A stretch of 64,000 nucleotides of DNA from Chloroflexota bacterium (GTDB taxonomy: Bacteria; Chloroflexota; Anaerolineae; Promineifilales; Promineifilaceae). The stretch covers positions 62,001 through 126,000 of the forward strand of contig JACTMP010000017.1 of NCBI GenBank assembly GCA_014584575.1, in the 5' to 3' direction. The notes under the pieces are model-generated. The model saw nothing but the letters and a program-made list of their open reading frames with translations, had not been told where the DNA came from and searched no databases. How positions within the stretch are numbered: the first letter of the stretch is position 1; every line of letters starts with the position of its first letter. Position numbers and translations under genes: made by a program. Below are positions 16,890 to 26,231 of this stretch, one piece after another.

Positions 16890-18035
16890 TCATAACAGCG
16901 CCAACGCCTGCTGCAAATCGGTAATCAAATCAGCGGCATGTTCAATGCCCACCGAAATTCGCACCAGGCCAGGGTCAACCGCCAGCGGTGAATCGGCCAC
17001 AGAGGCATGGGTCATGGGTGCGGGCAGTTCGATCAGCGATTCGACGCCGCCTAATGATTCCGCCAGCGTGAACAGTTTGGTCTCCCGCGCCACCAGCCGG
17101 GCCGCCGCTTCGCCGCCGTGTAAGATAAAGGAAATCATGCCACCCGGCCCGGCCATCTGCCGCCGCGCCAGTTCGTACTGCGGGTGGCTTTCCAGGCCGG
17201 GGTAAATGACGTGGCTGACTGCGGGGTGATCCGCCAAAAAGTGGGCGACCTGCTGCGCGTTGTGGCAATGCTGGGCCATGCGCAGCGCCAGCGTCTTGAT
17301 CCCTCTTAACGTCAGGAAACAATCCATCGGCCCTGGCACCGCGCCAATGGCGTTTTGCAGGAATTTCAGCCGCTCGTACACGGCCGTATCATGCAACACC
17401 ACCGCTCCCCCCACCACATCCGAATGGCCGCCGATATATTTGGTCGTAGAATGCAGCACAAAATCCGCGCCCAGGGCCAACGGCCGTTGCAGCACCGGCG
17501 AGGCAAACGTATTGTCCACCCCCAACCAGGCCCCGCCCGCATGAGCCATGTGGGCGATGGCGGCAATGTCCGTCAGGCGCAGCATGGGGTTGGTAGGCGT
17601 TTCTAGCCAGACCAGGCGAGTATTGGGTTGCATGGCGGCTTGCACGGCCGTCACATCCGTCGTATCCACAAAACTAAATTGCACCCCATACCCGGACAGC
17701 ACCTTGTCAAACAGCCGGAACGTGCCGCCATACACATCATTGCCGCTCAGCACATGTTCCCCCGGCGGCACCAGGCGCAGGATGGTATCAATCGCGGCCA
17801 TGCCAGAGGCGAAGGCCAGGGCGTGCCGCCCCCCTTCCAGCGCCGCCAACGCCTGTTGCAGCGCCGTGCGTGTGGGGTTATCGGTGCGCGAATACTCATA
17901 TCCCTTATGCACGGCCACATCAGCCTGGGCATAGGTAGACGTCTGGTAAATGGGCGTCATCACCGCCCCACTCACCGGGTCCGGCTCCACGCCAGCGTGG
18001 ACGGCTAAGGTTTCCAGATGGTAATTGGTGGTCAT
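16890..18035 (-). CDS. Cystathionine gamma-synthase/lyase type PLP enzyme
   Basis: 381-residue Cys/Met-metabolism PLP enzyme. ATG 18035 is chosen because AAGGAG sits six bases upstream. Features: YEYSRTDNPTR (phosphate/PLP contacts), ASGMAAI, DNTFASP with the PLP-pyridine Asp, and HSTTKYIGGHSDV with Lys199 as the Schiff-base lysine. This family interconverts O-acyl-homoserine, cysteine, cystathionine and homocysteine; sequence alone does not separate synthase (MetB) from lyase (MetC/CTH) activity. Followed downstream by YihY on the same strand after 32 bases. Confidence 0.88.
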   Translation of the reverse strand: MTTNYHLETLAVHAGVEPDPVSGAVMTPIYQTSTYAQADVAVHKGYEYSRTDNPTRTALQQALAALEGGRHALAFASGMAAIDTILRLVPPGEHVLSGNDVYGGTFRLFDKVLSGYGVQFSFVDTTDVTAVQAAMQPNTRLVWLETPTNPMLRLTDIAAIAHMAHAGGAWLGVDNTFASPVLQRPLALGADFVLHSTTKYIGGHSDVVGGAVVLHDTAVYERLKFLQNAIGAVPGPMDCFLTLRGIKTLALRMAQHCHNAQQVAHFLADHPAVSHVIYPGLESHPQYELARRQMAGPGGMISFILHGGEAAARLVARETKLFTLAESLGGVESLIELPAPMTHASVADSPLAVDPGLVRISVGIEHAADLITDLQQALALL

Positions 18036-18049
18036 GTTTCTCCTTGTAG

Positions 18050-18103
18050 CGTAATTCGTAAGTCGTAATCCGATCACGGATTACGGGTCACGGGTCACGG
18101 CCG
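18050..18103. repeat. CGTAATC/GATTACGG heptamer hairpin
   Basis: CGTAATTCGTAAGTCGTAATCCG faces CGGATTACGGGTCACGG. Sits between the PLP enzyme start and the end of the dehydrogenase gene. Confidence 0.55.
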
Positions 18104-19051
18104 TAACAACACCTTCCGCACCCCAGACCGGGCGGCATGTTCCATGGCCGCCAGCCCCTCGGCCAGCGGGTATTCGGCGTCAATGAGCGCGCCCACATTC
18201 ACAGCATCCTGGGCCAACAGCCGCAGCGCCGGGGCAAAGGGGCCGCAGCGCGAGCCAATAACGGTGATTTCGCCCACCACCAGTTTCGTCAGGTTCAACC
18301 GGCTGTCACCGGCGTAGGTGCTTTTGAGAATGAGCGTGCCCAACGGCCGTACCAGCCGCAGCGCCTGGGCAAAACCGGCCTCATTCCCGGTGGCTTCCAC
18401 CACCAGGTCAAAGCTGTTATCGGCAAAATCATCGGCCAGCCCGGTGGGCAGCCCCAGGCGTGTGGGCAAATCCAGCGAGTGGGTTGTGCGGCCGAGCATG
18501 GTTACGGCCGTGCCTGCCAGCGCCAATACCTGCCCCACCAGCAACCCCAGCCGCCCCGGCCCAACCACCGCAGCGCGGGCCGTCGGCCGTACCACCACCT
18601 GCTCCCGGATGCGCAGTGCCGCCGCCAGTGGTTCGGTAAACACGGCCGCTTCATCGGGCACTTCCGGCAGCACTTCCAGCAAATTCGCCAGCGGCAGAGT
18701 GACAAAATCGGCAAAAACGCCATCTTTCTGGATGATGCCCAGCACCCGGCGCTGCGGGCAATGTTCCGGGCCATGCCCCAGGCACACCGGACAAACGCCA
18801 CAGCCCAGGTTAATGCTGCCTACAACACGACGGCCGTGCCACTTCTCGTCCGGCGCCGCGATGATCTCCCCCACAAATTCGTGCCCCAACACCCCCTGAT
18901 AACCGGGCACATATCCCTTCACAATTTCCAGGTCGGTGGTGCAAATGCCCGCCAGCCGCACCCGAATGAGCGCCTCGCCGGGCGCCGGTATCGGCTGGGG
19001 ATAGTCAGGGCGAAAAGTGAGTTGGCCGGATTGGAGATAGAGAGCCTGCAT
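18095..19051 (-). CDS. Zinc-dependent medium-chain alcohol dehydrogenase
   Basis: 318 residues, starting at ATG 19051 behind GAGGT. The catalytic zinc site is visible as Cys37 (AGICTTD) and His57-Glu58 (GHEFVGE), the structural zinc site as Cys84, 87, 90 and 98 (CGVCPVCLGHGPEHC). The Rossmann nucleotide site reads VVGPGRLGLLVGQVLAL. The best resemblance is to the threonine/sorbitol dehydrogenase side of the MDR superfamily; the substrate cannot be read from sequence. Same strand as the PLP enzyme, separated by a hairpin repeat. Confidence 0.85.
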   Translation of the reverse strand: MQALYLQSGQLTFRPDYPQPIPAPGEALIRVRLAGICTTDLEIVKGYVPGYQGVLGHEFVGEIIAAPDEKWHGRRVVGSINLGCGVCPVCLGHGPEHCPQRRVLGIIQKDGVFADFVTLPLANLLEVLPEVPDEAAVFTEPLAAALRIREQVVVRPTARAAVVGPGRLGLLVGQVLALAGTAVTMLGRTTHSLDLPTRLGLPTGLADDFADNSFDLVVEATGNEAGFAQALRLVRPLGTLILKSTYAGDSRLNLTKLVVGEITVIGSRCGPFAPALRLLAQDAVNVGALIDAEYPLAEGLAAMEHAARSGVRKVLLRP

Positions 19052-19064
19052 GGAACCTCGGTTA

Positions 19065-19126
19065 GCAATTGGGTAATTGGGTAATTGAGTAATTGGGTAA
19101 TCGAACGACAATCACTCCATTACCCT
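19065..19126. repeat. TAATTGGG heptamer tract
   Basis: Four tandem AATTGGGT/AATTGAGT units followed by only a short complementary CATTACCC; an asymmetric or decayed member of the TAATTGGG hairpin family. Confidence 0.5.
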
Positions 19127-19136
19127 GTGCAACACA

Positions 19137-20621
19137 TCATGGCGACGGGGGTGTTGCCTGGGCGGTTGCCTGGACGGTTGCCTCGGCCGTTGCCTGGACG
19201 GTTGCCTCTGGCGACACGGTTTCGGCGGGCGTTGCTGTGCCATCCCCGGTGGGCACGGCCGTTTCTTCGGGCAGGGCCGCCGGGTTGAGCAGGCCATCCA
19301 ATAAAGCGTTTAAGGCCGCCAACTGCACCAGATCGGCCGTGCCAAACCATTCCCCATCATAAACCCCACCCGGCCCGCGTACCAGCAGTTGTGTGCGCGG
19401 CGGTTTGGGTGTTGCCGTTACGGTTACGGTTACACCCTCGGTGGTGGTAATGATACTGGTGGCGTCTGCCGGAAAGCTGTTCAGACCGGTGCGCACAGCG
19501 CCGCTGGCAATTAACTCATTGGTCAGGCTAATACTTTGCGTGGTGGTGATAGCGCCGGTGAAAACCTGGCCGGTGCTGCTCAGGGCTACGGCCGTGCCGT
19601 CCATGTACAGCGTCAGCCGGGCGCCATCTACTCGTTTATAATCGAGCACGGCCGTTAACGGGAAGTCGGTGGGCGGGCGGGGCAAAACCTCTTCGCGTTC
19701 AGCCAATTTGGCCGTCAGCGCCGCATCCAACCCAACATACAGCGGCAGCAGCGGCGCCGGCAGCGTATACTCCGGGCACACCAGCCCAATCGTGCGGCTT
19801 TGTGTTCCTTGTTGAATAAACAGCGATTCCAAAGGGGAACCCAAACAGGCCGTGCCATACTCGTTATTCAACGTTGCCAGCGACAGTTCATTCAGCGCCG
19901 CCAGTAAACCAGGATCGGCCGCCACCGGCTCACCCACCTCGCTTTCCGTAGCCAGCCAGGTATATAAAAGCCCATCAGCCGTCAGCGCCGCGGTATGGGC
20001 CGGGGCAAAGGGGGAAGCACTGCGTCGTAAACCCAGCACCGTGCCTGGCGGAAAATGTGGGCCTAAACTGACGGCCAAATAATTTTCCAGACTGGCTAAA
20101 ATCACCGGATCACGCAGCCAGCCTTCCCCATGCAATTCAGAATAAGGCAGGTCATAAGAAACAAAGACGCAGCTATCACACCCCTCCGGCACGACCGGCA
20201 GCAGCAGTTCGCGTAACACTTGCTGCAATTGCAGCAAAACCCCACCCTGGTTGCTCCGCTTGACGGCCTGCCCGGTGCTTTCGTCTACCAGGATGATCTG
20301 GCTGCTGATGCTGCCCTGTAGACGCCGGTCCAGCCCCAGCGCCGGGATTGTGTAGCGGATTTCTACGGCCGTCTCCCCAAAATCAATAGGCGTGCTGGTG
20401 GCGGCCAACGGCCGTTGCGTCACCGTCACGGCCGGGAATGTGGGAAACAACCGCTCTGAAGGGCTGGGGGGCGTAAACGTGGGCGGCAACTCGCTTACCG
20501 GTGTTGGTAATGGCGTCACCGCCAATGTGGGCGCTATATCTTCTTGCCGCGTGCAGCCAATCAGTGTGAACAGCAGCAATACCAACAAGTAGTTTGCATA
20601 AAAAAAGCGTTTGCCAGACAT
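19137..20621 (-). CDS. Large lipoprotein of unknown function with Thr/Pro tethers
   Basis: 494 residues from ATG 20621; the open frame extends ~115 codons further upstream, but a lipoprotein signal begins exactly at MSGKRFFYANYLLVLLLF with lipobox LIGC (Cys23). A TATAAT box ends 7-8 bases before this ATG and no ribosome site is visible, so the mRNA may be leaderless. The Thr/Pro tether (~30-70) precedes an alpha/beta region with paired cysteines (CDSC near 160). The C-terminus is low-complexity, made of TVQATAEA-type repeats. Family not recognised. It lies downstream of the histidine kinase and could be its extracytoplasmic partner, though nothing proves that. Confidence 0.65.
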   Translation of the reverse strand: MSGKRFFYANYLLVLLLFTLIGCTRQEDIAPTLAVTPLPTPVSELPPTFTPPSPSERLFPTFPAVTVTQRPLAATSTPIDFGETAVEIRYTIPALGLDRRLQGSISSQIILVDESTGQAVKRSNQGGVLLQLQQVLRELLLPVVPEGCDSCVFVSYDLPYSELHGEGWLRDPVILASLENYLAVSLGPHFPPGTVLGLRRSASPFAPAHTAALTADGLLYTWLATESEVGEPVAADPGLLAALNELSLATLNNEYGTACLGSPLESLFIQQGTQSRTIGLVCPEYTLPAPLLPLYVGLDAALTAKLAEREEVLPRPPTDFPLTAVLDYKRVDGARLTLYMDGTAVALSSTGQVFTGAITTTQSISLTNELIASGAVRTGLNSFPADATSIITTTEGVTVTVTATPKPPRTQLLVRGPGGVYDGEWFGTADLVQLAALNALLDGLLNPAALPEETAVPTGDGTATPAETVSPEATVQATAEATVQATAQATPPSP

Positions 20622-20766
20622 GAGGCGGATTATACCGTAATCACCGGCAAAGGGCGCATAGCCGGGCAACGCCCACTGCTCACCGGGCCAGGGAGACGGG
20701 CCAGGGAGACGGGCCAGGGGAACGCCAGGCTGACGAATGCCAGCCCCATTCGCTGCCAACCAACCA

Positions 20767-22401
20767 TCATAAACCCGGTGGCAGTTGCACAATAATGGTT
20801 GCCCCCTGGTTGGGCGCCCCCTCCGCCCAAATGTGCCCCATATGGCGCAGCACAATTTTGCGGCAAATGGCCAGGCCGAGGCCGGAACCTTCGTATTGAT
20901 CACGGCCGTGCAGTCGCTGGAAGACGCCAAAAATCCGCTCGCCGTCCTGGGGGGCAAAACCGATGCCATTGTCGCTCACACGAATTTCCAACAAGGCACG
21001 GCCGTTGACCTCCACCCGCTCCCCCAGCACTTCCACTTCGGGTGTTATCCCTGGGCGGTGAAACTTCAGGGCATTGCTGATCAGGTTTTGGAAAAGCTGG
21101 CGCATTTGCGTGGCGTCGGCCTCAATGGTAGGCAAGGGGTGGATGGTGACACGGCCGTTGACCCGTTCGACCTGGTTTTCCAGATCAGAAAGGACTGAGT
21201 TGAGGACAACCGTTAAATTCACCGGGACAAAAGGACGGGCCTGTGTCTGCACCCGCGAATAGAGCAACAACCCATCCAATAACAGTTGCATACGCGCCGT
21301 TGAACGCAACAGCCGCTGCAAATAATCCACCCCCCGTTCATCCAACTGTTCTCCATACCGGGTTCGCAGCCGCTCCGCAAACGCCAGAATCTTACGCAGC
21401 GGCTCTTGCAAATCATGGGAAGCGACAAAAGCAAATTCCTGCAACTCATTGTTACTCCGCTCCAGCTCCGCCGCATATGCCTGCCGCTGCTCATCGGCCT
21501 GTTTGCGCTGGACCGCATTGACGATAACGCTGGCTAACAGTTTCAGCATCGTCAGCCAGACATCCGGCCAAACCATCTCCACCCCTACCGGCCCATAAAA
21601 ACCTAACGCTCCCACCAGTTTCCCTTCCGAAAACATGGGCACAAACAGCATCGCCCGAAAGCCAAATTGTGCCATCCAGGTATTCAGGCCAGGCAAAGGC
21701 TCTACGTCCTCCTGCCGCGAAATGATCAGGTTTTCATCGGCGGAAAAACGCATCATCGTCAGTTGTAAATCACGCACCAGTAAATTTTGCACCACCGCCT
21801 TTTGGGAATCAGCCGGATCCGCGCACCACTCATGTGTATTACTCATCCGTGTCAGGTCATCGTGAAACACAAAAACAGAACTGCGTACCGCCCCGGCAAA
21901 ACCGGCAGCCAGGCGAAGCGTCTCGTCAATTTCGGTATCTATCTGGCTGGCGGGCAAGTTAATAAACCGGGCGGCCACTTCTGCCACGAATTGTTCCATG
22001 GCCAGCCGTTCACCGAGCGCCTGTTCTATCTGCCGACGGGCTGTCACATCCCGATTCAAGGCCACTACCCCCACCGGTTCACCGGCTTTGTTGTACAACA
22101 GTGTCACTTTGGCCCACACATGAAGCTGCCGCCCATCGCGGCATGTTTGCATAGCTTCCCCTTCATAAAATCCCTGGCTAAAAAGGCGTTCGGCAGCCTC
22201 ATCATAAGAAATGCCAACTTGATATTGAGGAATAACATCATTGACTGACAGCCCCAATACCTCTTCCTCTGACCATCCATACATGGCGGCAGCAGCTTTG
22301 TTCCAACTCAGGATGCAAAACTGCAAATCGGTAATAATGACCACATCGCGCATGTGGTCTAACAGCGCTTTCTGCTGCTCTAAATTTAATATGGTGTGCA
22401 T
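20767..22401 (-). CDS. PAS-GAF sensor histidine kinase
   Basis: About 544 residues. A PAS domain with PAC tail (8-125; VVIITDLQFCILSWNKAAA, VVALNRDVTARR) is followed by a GAF domain (~145-300; LFVPMFSEGKLVGALGF), a coiled coil and a HisKA dimerisation helix with ASHDLQEPLRK, phospho-accepting His near 329. The HATPase_c domain has NLISNALKF (N box), VSDNGIGF (G1) and GSGLGLAICRK (G2). No transmembrane segment, so it senses something in the cytosol. No response regulator is adjacent, making it an orphan kinase. Start uncertain: ATG 22401 is the likely one, but no clear ribosome site is present. Confidence 0.85.
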   Translation of the reverse strand: MHTILNLEQQKALLDHMRDVVIITDLQFCILSWNKAAAAMYGWSEEEVLGLSVNDVIPQYQVGISYDEAAERLFSQGFYEGEAMQTCRDGRQLHVWAKVTLLYNKAGEPVGVVALNRDVTARRQIEQALGERLAMEQFVAEVAARFINLPASQIDTEIDETLRLAAGFAGAVRSSVFVFHDDLTRMSNTHEWCADPADSQKAVVQNLLVRDLQLTMMRFSADENLIISRQEDVEPLPGLNTWMAQFGFRAMLFVPMFSEGKLVGALGFYGPVGVEMVWPDVWLTMLKLLASVIVNAVQRKQADEQRQAYAAELERSNNELQEFAFVASHDLQEPLRKILAFAERLRTRYGEQLDERGVDYLQRLLRSTARMQLLLDGLLLYSRVQTQARPFVPVNLTVVLNSVLSDLENQVERVNGRVTIHPLPTIEADATQMRQLFQNLISNALKFHRPGITPEVEVLGERVEVNGRALLEIRVSDNGIGFAPQDGERIFGVFQRLHGRDQYEGSGLGLAICRKIVLRHMGHIWAEGAPNQGATIIVQLPPGL

Positions 22402-22596
22402 AACAGTACCCAACCTGGCCTCGCCCTTGCCGTTACACATTCTTTGGCACATCTGGGCGCATGGTTAATGAGCATCATATACCGCTTTGTTTCACATGGC
22501 AACAATTACCGGGTAACTGTTCTCAACGCCAATTGTCTATCCATCTATCTGGCTACCCTATACCCAACACGGCCGTTACGCTACAATAATCGCCTT

Positions 22597-23628
22597 ATGA
22601 TCAATTTGTATGATTTGAGTTACCCGGCGCTGGAGAAGCTGCTGCAAAATTGGGGCTTCAGCCCCTACCATGCCGGCCGTATTTGGGTCTATCTATACCA
22701 GGAACAGGTGGAAACGGCAGCGGCAATGACAGATTTGCGCCCGGATTTACAGGCGAGATTGGAGGTGGAAACGGCCGTACCCCTGCCCACCTCTCAACTG
22801 GAAACCCACAGCAGCGATGGCTTCACCCGCAAATTCCTGCTGGCGCTGGCCGACGGACAAACCATAGAAACGGTGTTAATGTGGTTCAAAGGGCGGGCCA
22901 CCGCCTGCGTCAGCACCCAGGTAGGCTGCGCCATGGGCTGCGTCTTTTGCGCCACCGGGCAAATGGGTTTTACCCGCCACCTGACTGCCGGGGAAATTGT
23001 GGGCCAGATTATCTTTGTAGACCGGCTGCTACAAACGGCGTATGACCAGCGGCTGCGCAACATTGTCCTCATGGGTATGGGTGAGCCGCTGCACAACTAT
23101 GAGGCCACGATGACGGCCGTAGACATCCTCATGCACCCCAAAGGTCTGGCCATCGCCCCACGCCACATTACCCTCAGCACCGTGGGCGTGGCGCCCGGCA
23201 TCATCCGCCTGGCCGACGAGGGGCGTCAGGTGCGGTTGGCCGTCAGCCTGCACGGGGCCACCGATGCCGAACGGCAGGCGCTTGTGCCACCGGCCCGCCG
23301 CTGGCCCCTGGCCGAACTGCTGGACGCCTGCCGCTATTACACCGAAAAACGCAAACGACACATCTTTTTCGAGTGGACGTTGATTGAAGGCAAAAACGAT
23401 TCCCTCGAACAGGCGCATGCCCTGGGCCAGCTTTTGCAAACAGTTCCCTCTCACGTCAACCTGATCCCCCTGAACCCCACGCCAGGTTATGAGGGGCTGC
23501 CGACGGCACGGCCGTCGGTCAAACAGTTCCAGGCCATCCTCACCAGCTACGGCATCCCCAGCACCGTCCGCCAGCGCCGTGGCATAGACATCGCCGCCGG
23601 TTGTGGACAACTGAAAGTGCGCACGTGA
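22597..23628 (+). CDS. rlmN: 23S rRNA (A2503-C2) / tRNA A37 methyltransferase RlmN
   Basis: 343-residue radical-SAM methyltransferase that methylates C2 of A2503 in 23S rRNA and of A37 in some tRNAs. It has the Cys111-x3-Cys115-x2-Cys118 cluster (CAMGCVFCATGQMGF), Cys336 near the C-terminus (AAGCGQ) as the methylated catalytic cysteine, and GMGEPLHNY plus LAVSLHGA core motifs. ATG 22597 gives the standard family length; the open frame begins 67 codons earlier without support. A TACAAT box ends 9 bases before the ATG and no ribosome site is seen, which fits a leaderless transcript. Confidence 0.95.
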   Translation: MINLYDLSYPALEKLLQNWGFSPYHAGRIWVYLYQEQVETAAAMTDLRPDLQARLEVETAVPLPTSQLETHSSDGFTRKFLLALADGQTIETVLMWFKGRATACVSTQVGCAMGCVFCATGQMGFTRHLTAGEIVGQIIFVDRLLQTAYDQRLRNIVLMGMGEPLHNYEATMTAVDILMHPKGLAIAPRHITLSTVGVAPGIIRLADEGRQVRLAVSLHGATDAERQALVPPARRWPLAELLDACRYYTEKRKRHIFFEWTLIEGKNDSLEQAHALGQLLQTVPSHVNLIPLNPTPGYEGLPTARPSVKQFQAILTSYGIPSTVRQRRGIDIAAGCGQLKVRT

Positions 23629-23632
23629 TCAG

Positions 23633-23664
23633 GTGTTTACGTGAGTACGTGCCCACGTAAACAC
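23633..23664 (+). terminator. Hairpin after rlmN
   Basis: GTGTTTACGTG (23633-23643) pairs perfectly with CACGTAAACAC (23654-23664) across a 10-base loop. No strong T-run follows, so termination is uncertain. Confidence 0.5.
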
Positions 23665-23789
23665 GTTAACACACAAACACATCCTTTTCGCTTTACCTTA
23701 AAATGGGAAAACTGGATATACTAATCATGCCAACTGCTGGTGGTGAGTATCCTTATATTCAAGCCACCAGACTGGCAGGCACAATAGAC

Positions 23790-25955
23790 ATGGAAGAAAC
23801 TACGCTAACCGGGAAAACCATAGGCAAATACCACATTGAAGAGCGGCTGGGCCGCGGTGGTATGGCCGAGGTGTACAAGGGGTATCAGGAAAGCCTGGAT
23901 CGCTACGTCGCCATCAAGATCATGCACACCTTCCTCAGCGCCGAGGATGATTTTTTGCAGCGCTTCAAGCGCGAGGCGCGGGCGATGGCGTCGCTGGGCC
24001 ATCCCAATATCGTCCGCGTTTATGATTTTGATACCTATGGCAAAGATAGCTACTACCTGGTCATGGAGTTCATTGACGGGGGGACGCTGAAACAAAAGCT
24101 GGAAGAACTGGCCGCCGCCGGTGAAAAATTCCCGCTGGAACAATCGGTCAAGATGATGGCGGACATCGCCGATGCCCTGGCCTATGCCCACCGGCGCGGC
24201 ATGGTACATCGGGACATCAAACCGGCCAACATTATGCTGCGCAAGGAAACGGGCCAGGCCGTGCTGACTGATTTTGGCATTGTTAAGCTGATGGGCAGCC
24301 AGACGATGGCCTATACCGCCACCGGGGCGCTCATCGGCACGCCGTCTTATATGTCCCCGGAACAGGCGTTGGGCAAGCCGGGTGACGAGCGGGTAGACAT
24401 TTATTCGCTTGGCGTTTTGCTCTTTCAAATGGTGACAAACCAATTGCCATTTGCCGCTGATACGCCGTTGGCGGTGGTGATGAAACATGTGAACGAACCT
24501 GTGCCGCAACCGGTCACGTTTAATCCAGATATTCCCCTCGACCTGCAAAATGTGATCATCAGAGCATTGGCGAAAAACCCGGATGACCGTTACCAGACGG
24601 CGGCGGAAATGGCAGCGGCGCTACGGGCAATCAACTGGTCTGGCGAACGAGCGACAACGGCCGTCACCCCCCTGGTTGGCGCCACGGCCGTGACCCCTTC
24701 CCCCGACTTCACCGCCCCTGGTATGACGATGGCCGCACAAACGGCCGTTGGCGCTGCCCAAACTTCCACCGTTGTCCACACCCCGGCAGAACAAACGGCC
24801 GTGGGTGCAACAGTGATCGGTGCCGGGGAAACGGCCGTAGCCACCCCACCTGCCCGCAAAATGCCCGCCTGGGCTTACGCCGTCATTGCCGTTGTCTTAT
24901 TGCTTCTGATTGGCGGCGGCCTATTTGCCAGTGGCGCTTTTGGCGGTGGAGATGAAGGCAGTGAAACCCCCGCCGTCATTAGCGGCGGCGAGAATACCAA
25001 TACCCCCACACCAACCACCATCGCTACCGAAACAGCGCCGCCAACAACCGCCACCCCAAACCAGGTAGCCACCCAATTGGCCGAACTGTCCATCGCCTTG
25101 ACAGCGGCTGCCGCCACCGACACACCCACCATCACCCCCACCCCTTCCCGCACCCCGGCGGCGTCCGCCACCCCCTCACCCACGACTGACGCCACGGCCG
25201 CGTTTCTGGCAACTTGTGTGCCCACCGTGCGCCTGGTTTCGGCCAGCCGCGCCAACAGCACCTCCAATGCCGTCTTATCCGGCGCTAACTTCACGGCGCA
25301 GTGGGTACTGGAGAATAATAGCAATTGCCCCTGGCCGGCTGACCTGGTCTGGGCTTATGTGGAGGGGGAGGAGTTTGGATATGACGGAGAGCCAATTGCG
25401 GTGGGCACGGCCGTAGCCCCCGGCGCCCGCGCCACCCTCACCGCCGATTTCACCGCCCCCACCGCCACCGGCACGTATGAAAGCCAGTGGCAGTTGCAAA
25501 ATGCCAATGGCGACCCCCTCGGCGCGCCGCTAACCTTCAGCTTTTTGGTAACGCCGCGCCAGACGGCCACACCCACTTCTTCGCCCACGCCGTCCGTGCC
25601 CACCGCCACTCCATCTCCCACGCCAGGCGCCGGCGTTGCCAATTACATCTTCACCGTCGAATCGTGTGAATATCCCGGCAACGGCCCGGATTGGCGCTGC
25701 CAGATCACCATCTTCCCTTACCTGGATGGCGGCAGCGGTGGCGGTCAATTTACCGTGTTCGTCTTTGATCTACCGGGCGGGCAGGCAACCGAATATCGCG
25801 GCGCCGGCCCATTTACCCACTTCGCCCAGGCGCGGCGCTGCGCGGCCTATAACCACGAAATCCGCGTCATCGAAGACACAACCGCCACCCAAAAATCAGG
25901 CCAGATTTACATTGATCCCAACAACCATTTCCCCGGTGGTTGTACCTTGCCGTAA
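23790..25955 (+). CDS. Transmembrane Ser/Thr protein kinase with an NBR1-type Ig-like ectodomain
   Basis: 721 residues from ATG 23790 (an in-frame ATG at 23703 is an alternative). The Hanks-type kinase (14-280) has the Gly loop GRGGMAEVY, Lys43, HRD140-142 with IKPAN, DFG161-163 and GTPSYMSPEQ in the activation segment; all catalytic residues are present. A Thr-rich linker studded with the Thr-Ala-Val product of ACGGCCGT leads to one membrane helix (~358-380), then a Thr/Pro stalk. Residues ~476-580 form an NBR1-type (four-tryptophan) Ig-like domain with WVLENNSNCPWP and W-x-L-Q-N. A last domain (~618-721) has four Cys and is unknown. Probably senses extracellular cues. Confidence 0.9.
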   Translation: MEETTLTGKTIGKYHIEERLGRGGMAEVYKGYQESLDRYVAIKIMHTFLSAEDDFLQRFKREARAMASLGHPNIVRVYDFDTYGKDSYYLVMEFIDGGTLKQKLEELAAAGEKFPLEQSVKMMADIADALAYAHRRGMVHRDIKPANIMLRKETGQAVLTDFGIVKLMGSQTMAYTATGALIGTPSYMSPEQALGKPGDERVDIYSLGVLLFQMVTNQLPFAADTPLAVVMKHVNEPVPQPVTFNPDIPLDLQNVIIRALAKNPDDRYQTAAEMAAALRAINWSGERATTAVTPLVGATAVTPSPDFTAPGMTMAAQTAVGAAQTSTVVHTPAEQTAVGATVIGAGETAVATPPARKMPAWAYAVIAVVLLLLIGGGLFASGAFGGGDEGSETPAVISGGENTNTPTPTTIATETAPPTTATPNQVATQLAELSIALTAAAATDTPTITPTPSRTPAASATPSPTTDATAAFLATCVPTVRLVSASRANSTSNAVLSGANFTAQWVLENNSNCPWPADLVWAYVEGEEFGYDGEPIAVGTAVAPGARATLTADFTAPTATGTYESQWQLQNANGDPLGAPLTFSFLVTPRQTATPTSSPTPSVPTATPSPTPGAGVANYIFTVESCEYPGNGPDWRCQITIFPYLDGGSGGGQFTVFVFDLPGGQATEYRGAGPFTHFAQARRCAAYNHEIRVIEDTTATQKSGQIYIDPNNHFPGGCTLP

Positions 25956-25960
25956 AGAAT

Positions 25961-26015
25961 GTAATTGGGTAATTGAGTAATTGATCTGCCAATTACCCAA
26001 TTACCCAATTACCCC
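25961..26015. repeat. TAATTGGG hairpin
   Basis: GTAATTGGGTAATTGAGTAATTG faces CAATTACCCAATTACCCAATTAC over a short loop; a nearly perfect member of the family. Confidence 0.65.
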
Positions 26016-26097
26016 CATCACTTCCACCCATCCTGAAAACAATCAGCGCCATCTTTGCTTCTCTGGAGTCTGGCGATTTTTGTTTCCACCTCTTCTG

Positions 26098-26126
26098 GTA
26101 GAGACGTTGCAGTGCAACGTCTCTAC
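26098..26126 (+). terminator. GTAGAGACGTTGCA palindrome with T-rich tail
   Basis: 26098-26111 pairs perfectly with 26113-26126 and is followed by CTTTTACATTTTTCC. It closes the kinase transcription unit. Palindromes of this exact type are widespread intergenic elements in bacteria. Confidence 0.65.
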
Positions 26127-26160
26127 CTTTTACATTTTTCCTTGTAATCACGGCAAAACA

Positions 26161-26190
26161 TTGACAAAACCTATACATTTAGATTACAAT
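26161..26190 (+). promoter_or_regulatory. Sigma-70 type promoter of the hydrolase gene
   Basis: TTGACA (26161-26166), an 18-base spacer and TACAAT (26185-26190), 41 bases before the start codon. Confidence 0.7.
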
Positions 26191-26231
26191 AGAGCCTGGA
26201 TGTACAAAATTTCACAACAGGACAAAAAGTA

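Noticed and set aside
20622-20969. ~115-residue extension of the lipoprotein at 19137-20621
   Set aside because: A lipoprotein signal begins at 20621 and the upstream part overlaps the histidine kinase gene on the same strand.
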